Source of the DNA: Luidia sarsii
Lineage: Eukaryota; Echinodermata; Asteroidea; Paxillosida; Luidiidae
NCBI GenBank assembly: GCA_949987565.1
Contig: OX465117.1
Span: forward strand, 5,270,621 to 5,334,620
DNA: 64,000 bases
Reading direction: 5' to 3'
The notes below the pieces were generated by a model, which saw only the letters and a list, made by a program, of their open reading frames with translations, searched no databases and was not told the origin of the DNA. This document shows, piece after piece, positions 22,882 through 34,699 of the stretch. A program made the translations under genes and the position numbers. Each line of letters opens with the position of its first letter. Within the stretch, counting starts at the first letter, position 1.

Positions 22882-25516
22882 ATCAAACACAAACACCAAA
22901 CCCCCTCACCATCCCGACAACCACATCACACTGTGTGTATCACCTATAACCATCACACATTTGTACAGCTGTGCACTACTTTGTGGCATTACCTGCAGTA
23001 TATTTGTACATGTAGATGCCAGCCCTTTGTAGGGGTTGTATGAGACGTGAAGAAAAATCTTCATTTTTTTTCTCTCTTTTTTTCTTTTTTAGTAAGCAGA
23101 TTAAAGCACCTATTTGACATGGAAGTACTTTTTTAATTGATGTGGACCTACATATTGGAATCAGTGTCGATTCTCACAATGTACATTTGCAGTCATTGGA
23201 CTAGAGATTGGGGCACCGAAAATTAGGATTTTAAGAAAAACTGGGTCTGGTGCCCAGAATCCACTGCGTGTTGCAGAGTGGCAAACAAGTTTCCACCGTA
23301 TATGTTTTGCTAGTCCTTAAGTATGCAAGTATTCATTGTCAAATGCAAAGTGGGGTCCCAGTACCTGTACATGTACATGGATGTACATGTATGCCCTCCA
23401 TTCCCCTGATCATACTGTCTCTCAGAACTACATGTATATCTTGCAGGATTGGGGCGCCCTCTTTTGATGAAGACTCACACCACGGAAATCACAGATCAGC
23501 ACAGTATTCTAAAACTGGAAGATGAATACTGCAATCATATGTGACTGCCTATTGTTGCAAAAACTTTCCGATTCAACCTGTTCATTTGAAGTACTCTCTT
23601 GTATGGCTAATATTGGTTAATCATGTGTACAGTGGTGCATGTCATAATGCCTTACGGTGCACGGTAACTCAACTTACGGTGGATAACCCACCGTAAGTTG
23701 TGATACACCGTATGGTTTCTGTGCATTCCTCATCATTGGTTGTAAGTTGCAATAAGTGTAATGAATTGACTGCTAGCCATTAAAACCATAATGCCACTAC
23801 AAATTGAGGTCAGTGACCTTGCAGGGCCAACCCCAACTTGCAGGGAAACTGACTTCTAATGGTTCATTTCGAAGGTACAATGACCAAAAAATCTGTGTTG
23901 CCTCCTGAAAATATGGCTGTGATGGCCCAGCTTTTTCAAAAGGAAATAGTTTGAGGGCCATGTGTGCATTTATTCACAAAGATGGGCCATAATTCTGGCA
24001 CAGAGACTGACCAACCACAGAAGGGCTACTTTGTACACGTTTGTCAGATAAGGTTGGTACAGTGTCACTTTTCACTTGAGTAATTGACAAACCTCAAAAT
24101 TGCTCTCCAGTACTCAAATTTCATGTGAACCGCCCCCCCCCCTATTCAAAATGTATTCTTGAAACAGTGCCAGAATTGCTTGTAAACAAAAGTGTATGCA
24201 TTTTGTGATCATGTGCTGGCGTATTTTCAAACCAAAGTTGTGTTATCTATTTTTATTTGAATTTGTGGCAGCTTTTCAGGCAAGTTTAACACCTTCCTAG
24301 TGATTGAGACTATCTTGCGCAGTACCATGGGCCATCCTATAAAGCCTGGCTATTGAACAGCTCCAATCCATCCAAATCCACTTACCTGTTTTGAGTGGGT
24401 TAGGGTTTAACAACTTGCAAGAAGAAGTGGAATCTCTCCTTTTGGAACACTATTGCAGTCTGCTTTGTAAATGGGACCCACTTTTGCACAATGTGGCTAT
24501 CATTCCGGTATACATGTACCTTTACCCAGTAGTATTAGGCACACTGTTTTGAACTCCAATCAAACAAACATGAAACATTTCTTGGCACAGCCATGCAGTA
24601 CAGGCAAATGGTCTGGTGCCTTTACATGGCTGTTTTGGACCATTTCTATCAATGAATACAATACAAGGATAAGGTTTAGTCGTGAGTTCATTAGGTAAAG
24701 GACAAAGAAAGCAATCATTGGATTTTCCTCCACAGAGTACTAATCCATTCCTATAATTACAAGGAATAAAATGCACTCGGCTACTAGAAGTGTAAGCCAT
24801 ACAGTACTGCAGCCTTGCTAGTTTTGCACTGCTTTGAATGGACAGATGAATACGAGATGGTTGCACAGTGCAAAACTGTTTCCATTACTCTTCATGAAAT
24901 GAGGAATTGCCTGCTTGTTCCCGTGAAACCTGATAATGCTTGTTGCATATTTATTCTGTTGTTGGAATGCCGTGTACAATGTGTATTATAACCAAAAATG
25001 TGTTTGTAGTTGAACTCCTTTTTTTCTTCTTTTTTCGTAACTTCCCCCCCCCCACACACACACACACACACCACACGAATCACTACCACTGCTACTACTC
25101 TGTAAATGACATTTGATAACAATTTCCAGTTTCCAATCACAGCCCATGTCTGTACCTCATCACAGTAGTTCTAGTATTAAAGCACATTTCATTCTGGGAT
25201 TTCTACACCAAAATGAAATCCAGGTGACATTGCTACATTTTGTTGTGCTTTTTTGTTATTTTGACAAAACCCACCAATTTTCGGGGTTCATCGAAACGTG
25301 TGTCCATCTTACCCACCTACATGTATCTATGTCACTTCCATTGCAGTCAGTATAATCCTTTCATTATCTCGAGTTGGTTCCTTGTGTGATGTTTCTCACA
25401 TTTGCTTGTCTACTTTTGTCTAGAACATCATGCCATCATCAGTGGAGGGTATGGATGGGACAGTGTTAGAATCCCTGTGCACTAACATTCTGTAGCCCTT
25501 CTATTAAAGAAGAAAG
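22882..25516. other. VANGL 3' region and intergenic DNA
   Basis: The 3' UTR begins here. ATTAAA near 23100 and AATAAA near 24765 are possible polyadenylation signals, but the end of the transcript cannot be fixed by eye. A (CA)n run lies at about 25052-25075. No further gene is visible. Confidence 0.45.
23640..23765. mobile_element. MITE family C copy
   Basis: It shares GCCTTACGGTGCACGGTAAC, TCAACTTACGGTGGATAACC and TGATACACCGTATGGTTTCT with the copies at 11405 and 59509. The central ACTTACGGTGG and CCACCGTAAGT form a hairpin. It is probably in the 3' region of VANGL. Confidence 0.72.
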
Positions 25517-25767
25517 CCTTTGCACCCATTCCTTTGAGGTATGGGGAGCCTTTGCACCCATTCCTTTGAGGTATGGGGAGCCTTTGCACCCATTCCTTTG
25601 AGGTATGGGGAGCCTTTGCACCCATTCCTTTGAGGTATGGGGAGCCTTTGCATCCATTCCTTTGAGGTATAGGGAGCCTTTGCACCCATTCCTTTGAGGT
25701 ATGGGGAGCCTTTGCACCCATTCCTTTGAGGTATGGGGAGCCTTTGCACCCATTCCTTTGAGGTATG
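25517..25767. repeat. 32-bp minisatellite, about 8 copies
   Basis: The unit is CCTTTGCACCCATTCCTTTG followed by AGGTATGGGGAG. Copies start every 32 bp from 25517 to 25741 and are nearly identical. Since 32 is not a multiple of three, three units make a 32-residue periodic open frame on the - strand in all frames. That is an artefact, not a protein. Confidence 0.95.
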
Positions 25768-26052
25768 CACCTGAGGTACTACTCTCCCCACATTTTGGAG
25801 AGTCGTTATAAAAGCCTTTCGTTTGAAACTTGCTCCCCTCCATTTTTTTTATTTGATTTGCACTTGATATTATTGATATATGCAATTGATGTTATGTAAC
25901 ACCCCAAAACCGCTACCCAGAATTCAAAACACGAGGTGTTTTTCACTTACAGTAGCTTTCAAAGTGTAAGCATCCTTGTTGCCTTGTAAACTCAAAAAGG
26001 AAAATGACATGAACATTGTAAACACATCTATTGAAATAATAACGATTTTGAA

Positions 26053-26200
26053 AAATGCCAAAGAAAACTTTGAATGGACTGGGACTTGAAACCGAGACCT
26101 CTGGTTTTACAAACCAGTGCTCTGACCATTTGAGCTATCCAGCCCTTAGATAACAGCCTTCCCAAATAGGCAACTAGTCTGGCCCATAGTCAGAAGCATT
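26053..26200 (-). mobile_element. tRNA-derived SINE
   Basis: On the - strand: GGGCTGGATAGCTCAAATGG (A box), CAGAGGTCTCGGTTTCAAGT (B box) and a tail CAAAGTTTTCTTTGGCA. The flank TAGATAACAGCCTTCCCAAA is shared with the SINEs at 13585 and 46963, so the SINE unit extends past the tRNA head. A degraded second copy follows at 26265-26345. Confidence 0.75.
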
Positions 26201-26349
26201 TAAAACTTAAAATTGTACAATGGTTCACAGTCAGCTTTTCCTTTATTTGTTTGCAATAAAAGAAATCATACAAAAGATGACTGGACAGGGATTTGAAACA
26301 GAGACCTGAGGCATATAATATGAAGTACAGAGGTCTCCGGTTCCAATCC

Positions 26350-29300
26350 CCCTCAACTCATAGTTATCAATGCTGTTTTGATAGGAAAACAAGTCTGAAA
26401 AACCTACTGCAAGCTGCATTCATGAAATGGTTTTGTTTACTAAAATTGATCGCTCTATTTTAATCAATTTTCTTTTCAGCGATATGTGGAATTAATAGCT
26501 TTGATCACTAAGGATTATTCAAATATGTTTTAGATCCAACAAAATAGCTCCACACTGCTTCGCATTGTCAGAAAAGACAAAACCAAAAAAAAGGTGTTGA
26601 GGAAAGAAAATACATTCCAATTACGTGTTTAGTTTTTTTACACCCCTGAAATCCTCAATCTCCACGGTTTTTCACCATCAACTTCCAAAGGGTCATGTGA
26701 AACATGATGATCCCTGACCCCTGACCCCTGACTTGAAATTTGGAACTTAAAAAGAAATCCTTTCCCACCTACTTTGTAAAAGTTTCGTTTTTTTACATCT
26801 TTTAAAACAGGGGTGCTTTTCAGTAGATTTTTAAATCTTTTATACTCCGCCTTTTCTTTGTAAGAATTTTCTTGTTTCTACTTCTGGAAATTTCCTGTGT
26901 TTTTTTTAAGAACATCTTGTGCCTAGTTTCACATCCAGCAAATGAATACGCTGTGACAAAGGGAGATCTGAACTGGAAGATTTATAACAGCTCTTTCCTT
27001 TCAAATTGGATAAGTGGCTCTTCTTAAAAAACAAGGGTACTTTTTTTTTCATTTGCCAACAGTGTGTATGTACGGTCGATATGAAAGAAACGAAAGCCGT
27101 ATTATTGTGGGTAACCAATTTTCTTTGATGATTTTTTTCTTTTCCTCTTTTTCTTTGTATAAAATTTCATGGAACGAATTATGTAAATGTTGAACAGTGT
27201 AAATAACTTTAAAGACTGTATAATGTATGTTTGTCAAGTATTGTGTGTTACGTCGAGTTTCCCGAACGACCTACACTGGAGGAAGAAATGAGGGTTGGTA
27301 ATGTGGGACGACTTTGGGTACCAATTTTGGGTACGGGGTACTAGCTACAGACATCGGATACCAGCTACAGATTATGATGGTTATGTTGGAATCAATCGGG
27401 CAACCAGTCAAATGCATAGTTTGTTAGTTATACATGGTTAGTTATACATGGTTGGAACACACACCACACGCATCTTTTTGAGGTTGGCTCTAGCCGCCAC
27501 CAAAGGGATTCAATCACAGACACGAACGTAACTTGAAGCTGACTTATTTGGTCAATGCAACTGCAAGGCAGAGAGAAAAACTGACAACATGGCAGCCGTC
27601 CAGGATTCGAATCATCAACCTGAGCTGCACTCAGAATGTGGTGGGTGGGGATCCCGAACGAATGTTGAAAAGACACATTGCTATTCCCTGCATAAAGGAG
27701 GAGTGTTTTTTTGGGGTAAAATACAAGGTGGGCACTGGGGAGACTTGTCATTACTATTTTGTGGTGGTAGACCTGCTGCATCCTTTGCCAAAGATTTTAG
27801 ACTCGAAATGGCCGTTCCGTGTCAATAGGGAATCTGGTATAAATTACCATAATCTATGGTGGGAACGTGTATGGATACAATGATCGGCCATTTTGTGCGT
27901 CTGTATGGAATTGTTTCGCATTTTGTAGTGTGCCCGTCCAATAAGCTTCATTATATCTTAAAGTTTGTTTGTTTATTTTTCATTTTCCCTTAGCGCCTCT
28001 GTTACTTCCATATTGTTAACTTATTTCGGCGTTTGGGTTAATTGAGACACAGGTCAAAGGTCACAGCCTATAGTATGCTCAACGTACGTATAACGAATAG
28101 TATTTATATTTCGTTGTAGACTGGTTTACGTATTCATAACGTTATTCGTAAATGATTACTGGTTATTGTTTTTTCATCAAAAGCGATGGGAAGGTGCAGT
28201 CGTGTGTTAGCATTCAGTTTTAATCATTTTAGACGAGGGAAAGGTTGCCGATGCAGTTCAGGAAACGAGGTTGAAGTCGGTCGGAAATTCTACAAACTGG
28301 TATAGCGGTAGACTTGTATCCACTGTTCAATTCTAGATCTTTTAACGATATTTATGAAGTATATTGACTGTTGACAATGCTGTCGTCTGCTCGTCTGCTT
28401 AAATGATAAGTCCCGCCAACCTTGGATTCGTTGTCGCTTGTGTATACAAACGCTGTGTGTAGTTGTAAAAAAATAATGATAAATAGACAAAAATAATGAA
28501 AAATGCTTTTATATTTAAGTAGTATCAGTTGTTGAATGAGCTAAATGGACACGTTGGAGGGATTGGTCAAACTTTTCGGAAAGGCATAGGATTTCAAAAT
28601 ACTTTCCGTGGGGAAAAGACGCCTTTTGAAAGTGGTTAGCGTAAAGTAATATGTGACATTGGACTCATTCAAATTGTGTGTCGTTCTCAATGGGTTTTTT
28701 TTTTGACGAAGGTATAAAAAAGAAATCGGTTTTTGATTTAAGGCTGATGACTTTTTTTGTGCCATACGAGTGCTTCGTTTAGTATTTCCTAATGCTGAGC
28801 TTCAATCATAATGTTCTGATGGCGGGGAAAAAATACACCAGTACGCATGTGCACAACGCGTCATGCGCTCTCGGGAGAAATATTTCCGCAATACCGCCAG
28901 TAATTCACCAAAGCGCCGGACCGACTATTTTAAAAACTCACTGGGCGCTGTGTGTGCCTATGGCATTCTTTTTGAACTTTTGGAATCACGATTTTCTAAA
29001 ACAAGTCAAGCGATTGGGAATTTGAAGGAGCTATAGAAACAGCAACATTGAAATTGGAAAAGGGAAGTGGCATGCCGAACTCCATCTCGCTATATAGTGA
29101 CACCGAACGCAATTCCCCGCATTTTTCTGCTCGGTATCTTTGACATTTTGTGAGAGCCTCAAGCATCCAAATTGGTCAGTCAGCCAGAAACCATTGATCG
29201 TGTAATTAAGATAATTATTCCTTCGGACGTTGTGTATACTCATTATCAAAACGGCTTGTAATTCAAAAAGGAAACAAAAAGTGACAACCAGTAGTGATAT

Positions 29301-29848
29301 TTAGAACGAAATAAAGAGACGAAAGCTATTCATATTGCAAAGTAAAATCGAGTGTTTGGTGTCATTTTTTTTCAAGGAGTCTTAATTAGTATGTCCCTGA
29401 ATAATTGTGATTTTTCACTTACTTTTATTCTTGAATCTTGACTTGACTTCTACGAAATACGACGTAAGGCTTTGCATGGTGGGTTCAATATAGGAAGGTT
29501 TGCCACCATGTAGGCCTATAATGTCTCTTAATTAAAGAAGAGGTGTGGTTCTGAAAAGAACCCGAGTGGTAACTCGACTGGTAACTAAGTGGTAAGTGGT
29601 AACTCAAATTTCCGCTCAAGAAATCTACATTTTTCACAAGCCCAAGTTTTTACAAGTAGTCGAGTGATCTTAAGTTTATATCCGGTAGACAAATTATACA
29701 CGTTCGGCATTGATTTGTTGGACTGGTCGGAGCGCGTATTTCGGTTGACCTGCAATAAACATTACAATAATTATTTTTAGAAAACAATAGCGTGTAGAGA
29801 CTGGTCTACTATTCATTGTGGACGTACTGAGTGCACACACTGCTGTAT
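26350..29848. other. non-coding, nothing recognised
   Basis: About 3.5 kb of AT-rich DNA without a recognisable gene. Overlapping frames near 27428-27883 on both strands lack domains. A short tRNA B-box-like GATTCGAATCCTGG occurs on the - strand at about 27601-27614, but no convincing A box or fold accompanies it. Confidence 0.4.
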
Positions 29849-29849
29849 C

Positions 29850-30885
29850 CTCCAATAACCGGTTTTCGACGATATAAGGACTTTTCTTCAAACTGAACAA
29901 TGTGGACGAAAGTATCACACTAAAAGAGGTCTCAGTCACTTTCTCCACACCACAGACTATTAAAATAATCATAGAGAAGGTTGATCAAGCCTGTCACTTC
30001 CGTAAGATTACCCGGTTTTGTTGACGTCCGCGGCGCACCGCGCAGTAAGCATCGTCACCTATTTTCGTCAGTGGTGTTTAGTAAGGTGTCCCAGTGCAGC
30101 AAAACGCAAAATAAATTCTTAAAATAACTCAAAATGCTGTGTGGCACTGTAAAATTCTTCCCTGTATGTTTTTTTGTGTTCATCTTTGTTTTTGTTTTTC
30201 CACACTGCTTTTAACACTTTCCTCATATTATTCATAATTTATTTGTTAAAACGACATATTGGTCTTGTTGATGTCTTCTTTTGTGACGTTTAAAAAAAAC
30301 TCCACAATCCTCTTTCTCGTTGCTTTTTCAGTTATGACCTTTCCCAATGTCACTCCAGAGACACATTTCCTCCTTCTTGGTACTTTCTCTAGCTGCCCTT
30401 TTATTTTTTTTATTTAAAAAAAAAGCCTATTGGGCCATGTTACTTTTTGTCTTTAAATAATAATAAAAAATAAATTAAAAAAATATATATAAGCGAGACG
30501 TCCTATAGGAGGCTCCATAGTTTTTACACAGAACGGACTCCCTGAAGTTGCGTGATATATTTTTTTCTACGGATGTTGGGGTTTGTTATAGTACACTCAG
30601 ATTTTTTTTAGGACCAACAATAAAGAAAACTGGAGCTTCGAAGCAACTGCCAATTTTGTACCTAGGAAAATAGACCCCAAAAGAGCAACTTTTTGAATCA
30701 CACGAGTTTGGCCTACTGGAAAAGCCTTAAATTTCCACATTTTCGGTGACGGACAAGAGCAGGAAACCAACTGTAAGATATAAGTCTGAGATCGTTATAC
30801 GGAGTTGTTTTCATAGTGCGATGTGAGTTAGAAGGCTAAGCGTCGAAAACGTGTAGCGTCGAAAACGGGGGTTCCCACGATACAT
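29850..30885. mobile_element. 1-kb repeat element E, copy A
   Basis: It matches 41541-42735 (copy B, same orientation) over its full length, and 43340-43921 (copy C, inverted, right part only). The ends read AACCGGTTTTCGAC and GTCGAAAACGGGGGTT, an imperfect inverted repeat. There is no intact coding frame; a frame in copy B is interrupted here. It is probably a non-autonomous DNA transposon; the superfamily is unknown. Confidence 0.82.
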
Positions 30886-31865
30886 GTACATGGTCTCGCA
30901 GCGTGCACAAATCACCAACGAGGACGAGTACAATCCCACAAGGCTTTTTTATGAATATTTGGTCGACATTTCTCGACAAATGCCTTGAATTTCTGACACA
31001 TTTTTATTTGTATTTTTAACTCATGTGAAAAAAGTAAACTAAACAAACCTTGAAAAAAAAAACCGCCCAAACTACAGTCCGCCCCCCCAACGAAATTTGG
31101 CAGCCCCGCCCCCCATCGCCCTCCCATGAAAAGAAATTCGCGCGCTGTGGGCGGGGGCTGTGTAGGGGTTCATTGGTGTCGGAAATTGGATTCGTGCCAT
31201 TGAAACAACATGTGTAGTGGTTGTAAAACGCCACAGATCAAGGAAGTCCCAGGAAGCGTCATTACAAGTCGTGCTGCGTGTGCGTGTGTGTGGGTCTCCG
31301 ACTTACTTAGGAAGCGGTCTTATCCCCAGTCTTATGACCATTTGAATAGCAAACCTCGAGAGGGTTACCAGTCTGAAGGTTTAGCGGAGTATTACGTAAT
31401 TGAGTAAACAAGTGCCAAGGTACATCTGATCTTCGTTTCTCACCTTCATGACGGTTCGAGGGCGTGGAGATCGTACACGGTACAGTGTAGGTAAAGTAAG
31501 CCACAATTATTTTCCACTGCACATTTTCTTTATCAATTTGTAGATGTTTTATGGTATCTAAGGAAAGATTAGAGCTAATGAGTAATGAATTATCGGTAGC
31601 TTCATTCTGCAAGTTCACAGGTTTGGGTAAACATTGAAAGAAAAAAAATGAAAAAGTGCCAGTACTCAGTACAGTACTCAGTAGTGCCAGTAGTCAGTAC
31701 TTCATTCATGACCAACGTGAAAAAAGAAACAAGTTCAGGTCTGCAGAAAATAGGATTTGACGATTGCCAGAACAAAGGCAGAAGGAATTCCCGTTGTATG
31801 ACTACGTCTATGACTCAGTATGAGTATGACAGTATAACTATGAGTATGAGTGACTATGATGAGTC
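30886..31865. other. non-coding, nothing recognised
   Basis: No gene is supported. Low-complexity patches include CAGTACTCAGTA repeats near 31660-31700 and TATGAGTATGA repeats near 31810-31855. Confidence 0.4.
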
Positions 31866-32420
31866 TGACTTAGTCTGAGTAACTTGGACCCTTACAGTTA
31901 CAGTCGCCCTTTAAAGTTAAAAAAAAAAAAGGTTAAGGGCGACAGTAGGGTACAAGGAAAACTGCTTGGAAACCCTGTAAGTAACTAGTCCGAGTAGCTT
32001 CACTAGCTTGGACCCGACAAGTCACCCTTTTTTTTTATCGAATTTTGAATTTTGGAGGGACGGGTGACTGTCACCCGTCCCTCCAAATTTCAAAATTCGA
32101 TAAAAAAGGGTGACTTGTCGGGTCCAAGTTACTCGGACTAGTAAGTAAACAGCCTACTGTGTATGTGTTTGACTCAATGACTACCCCCGACCCAAACCCC
32201 CAGATTTTACCCCGAAAACACCTGTGAAACCGTCCCACGCACCCATCTTTGGATTGAGTGAGAATCACCGATTTCAATACTGGTCATTTGTTTTACTCAC
32301 ATTTGGGGAAAAAGGAGAAATTTCCCCTCAGGTGATCGAGAAGATTCTCTCCAGTCCGACGAGCCATTTTTTTTTTTTAAGGGCGATTGTAAGGGTCCAA
32401 CTTACTCGGACTAAGTCTTA
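31866..32420. mobile_element. foldback element F, outer unit
   Basis: The left end GACTTAGTCTGAGTAACTTG, followed by GACCCTTACA and TCGCCCTT, is mirrored at the right end by AAGGGCGATTGTAAGGGTCC and AACTTACTCGGACTAAGTC. The arms are about 60 bp and interrupted by a poly-A or poly-T stretch. A second palindrome (31984-32142) sits inside. Confidence 0.75.
31984..32142. mobile_element. nested palindromic MITE G, copy 1
   Basis: A near-perfect hairpin: ACTAGTCCGAGTAGCTT, CTTGGACCCGACAAGTCACC and ATCGAATTTTGAATTTTGGA on the left are mirrored on the right, with a short centre around GGGTGACTGTCACCC. The same palindrome occurs at 41962-42116 and in altered form at 33428-33565. Confidence 0.88.
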
Positions 32421-32425
32421 CTATA

Positions 32426-32985
32426 GCCGCGTTTCCACTGGACTTATTTTATTCAAAGCATGGAGTTTACCTCTATGGTCAAAGTAACCAAGACTATGGT
32501 TACTTTTCCCATTTTAAGTCCAGTGGAAACGTTCCAGTTGAATTTCCTCTTGGTTAATGTAACCGAGCTGAATGGTTACTTTTACCGGCCAACCTACTGT
32601 ACATGTAGCTCTGCCCAGTGAAAGTGACCAGGTAAGTTTATTAACCGAGCCGATTAGTCCAGTGGAAATGCACTGGTCACTCGGTTAAACGCAACTCGGT
32701 AAAAATCCACATCCGGCCTAAGACGTAACACGTACCTGTACATGTACATGTACAATGTACATGCACTGTGCACAGCGTCTGCTTCATGTCGCGAGCTAAA
32801 TGTACACACGTACAAGTGCATTGTGTATCCGGCTGACACTTGACCTTCATAAGCTTGGTTACTTTAACCATCATCTCGGTTAAATTTGATCGACACAGAA
32901 GTCCAAGTGGGAACGACGGTTAAATTTGACCATTAGAAATTTAACCATCGTCTCGGTTAAATTTTAGTCCAGTGGAAATGCGGCT
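32426..32985. mobile_element. foldback/MITE family D, copy 2
   Basis: Ends GCCGCGTTTCCACTGGAC and GTCCAGTGGAAATGCGGCT are flanked by TA on both sides. The internal block around GCGTCTGCTTCATG and CCGGCTGACACTTGACCTTC is shared with the copy at 17195-17674, and the fold-back structure is the same. Confidence 0.85.
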
Positions 32986-32999
32986 TATGAGTGACTATA

Positions 33000-33341
33000 G
33001 CTGTGTTTCCACTGGACTAAAATTTCATCGAGACGATGGTTAAATTTCCAATGGTCAAATTTGACTGTCGTTCCCACTTGGACTTTTGAGTCGGTCAATT
33101 TAACCGAGACGATGGTTAAAGTAACTGAGCTGGCAACAATTATTTCACTGGACTAATCGGCTCGGCTAAACTTACCTGGTCACTTTTACTGGGCAGAAGT
33201 TGGCCGGTAAAAGTAACCATTCTGCTCGGTTAAAGTAACCGAGAGGAAATTTAACTGGGCCGTTTCCACTGGACTCAAAATGGGAAAAGTTACCATAGTC
33301 TCGGTTACTTTGACCAAAATAAGTCCAGTGGAAACGCGGCT
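33000..33341. mobile_element. foldback/MITE family D, copy 3
   Basis: Ends GCTGTGTTTCCACTGGAC and GTCCAGTGGAAACGCGGCT are again flanked by TA. It begins only 14 bp after the previous element ends and shares its arms, but lacks the central block, so it is a shorter internal-deletion derivative. Confidence 0.83.
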
Positions 33342-33427
33342 TAAGACTGGTTGAACCTCAAGACTGTAGTGCCCAGTGGCACTGCGCTTAAGCCAATGCC
33401 TTGCAATTAAGTGCAACATACATGATG

Positions 33428-33565
33428 TCCGAGTAACTTGGACCCGACAACTTGGACAAGTCACCCTTTTTTATCAAAATTTGGAATTTGGAGGGAGTCA
33501 CCTGGCATCCCTCCAAATTCAAAATTTCGATAAAAAAGGGTGACTTGTCGAAGTTGTCGTGTGAC
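33428..33565. mobile_element. palindromic MITE G, rearranged copy
   Basis: Contains GTCCGAGTAACTTGGACCCG, AAGTCACCCTTTTTTATC and the mirrored GATAAAAAAGGGTGACTTGTCG. The left arm has an extra ACAACTTGGAC and the right arm ends differently, so it is a diverged or rearranged relative of 31984-32142. Confidence 0.72.
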
Positions 33566-33964
33566 TTACTGTAGTTTCCCGGACATGCATTGCAAGGCGT
33601 CAGTGCATTGCAAGGACAATACAAACTTGCACTGCTTCTTTGTAAAAGTTAACTTGCAAACTCACTAAACAGTTAACTTGACAAGATTTTAGGCTATATA
33701 CAACTGTAAACCTAGTTTGATACCCAGGCCTTACCGTAAAAAGTAATAGACCACCTAGTAAGTTATAGTATTATTATGAAAAAAATTGTCTGGCCAGCTG
33801 TAGTGTACAGTGTAGCTAATGTACCGGGTAACTGCATGTCGCCGTTTTATTTTCCTCCTTTTTAATTTTTTTAATTTTTTTTATTTCGATCGTCGTACAT
33901 GGGCTACAGTGAATACTCTGTGGGTACTTGGGCCATTTTGAACCAAACCGACACGTCCAACTTA

Positions 33965-34257
33965 AGCCCTTTTCACACTACAGGGCGAATCTCGGGGGAT
34001 TTTTTACCCCACCAACACCCCCGCAACCATTCACACTGGATCCATTTGGAAACTCCCGGGGACCCTATTCCCCCGTGGAAATCGTAAAACCCTTGGGTTT
34101 TCTCCTACCCTACCCCAGAGCAGGGATACAAAATCCCCGGGGAAAAGCTTACGCCCCTATCCCCGGGGATTTCTTCGGTTGTGTGAATAGCCCGACCGAA
34201 ATCCCCAGGGAAATTTGGGAAAATCCCCCGGGGATTTCGTCTAGTGTGAAAGCCCCT
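33965..34257. mobile_element. foldback element H (CCCCGGGG-rich), copy 1
   Basis: Ends AGCCCTTTTCACACTA and TAGTGTGAAAGCCCC are inverted repeats. The interior holds repeated ATCCCCGGGGA blocks that pair with one another, and TTCTTCGG(T)TGTGTGAATAG. A related element lies at 49173-49360. TA precedes the left end. Confidence 0.75.
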
Positions 34258-34532
34258 TTTGTGGATGCCTGGCACAACCACTTGCCCCATAAAATGTACA
34301 CGTGTACAACTTTACCCAAAATTGTGCTACATGTAGTTTGTGATGCGTGTGTGAAGTGGATGACAGTCATTTAAAATGGTACAGAACTGCTTAATGTAAA
34401 TGGCGAAAAAATAACCCAACTATGCAGGCAAAAACTCATAGCAGGCTTGACATTTCAATGCCAGACCCTCAAAAATCATACATGTGCAATTTGTTTGTAT
34501 TTGTAGGTGGATGCAGAAGTGAAGTGGATGTG

Positions 34533-34699
34533 ATGCTGTGTTGTAGTGGCCAGCATTCCACTGTGATGATCAGAAGGGCCTTAGTGGGTACACTGGCCCT
34601 GGGTACTGCTGTACTGGTCATCTCCATGGTGTACATGTACATGTACATCAATCCCGTGGACACCGACAGGGTAACAGACATGAGGAGTCCGATGAAAAG
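34533..34699 (+). CDS. GAL3ST-like coding exon 1 (membrane anchor)
   Basis: Encodes residues 1-55, starting MLCCSGQHSTVMIRRALVG. The acceptor is TTTGTATTTGTAG|GTGG at 34506/34507 and the donor AAAAG|GTTTGT at 34700. A start-stop ATGTGA (34528-34533) overlaps the proposed ATG by one base. The frame hits TGA at 34710, so splicing at 34700 is needed. Confidence 0.78.

Noticed and set aside
25466..25885. 139-codon repeat protein on the - strand
   Set aside because: 32-bp minisatellite read in all frames. No gene context.
27590..27640. Second tRNA-SINE family or tRNA gene with GATTCGAATCCTGG
   Set aside because: A B-box-like word alone, with no A box at suitable distance and no second copy in the window.
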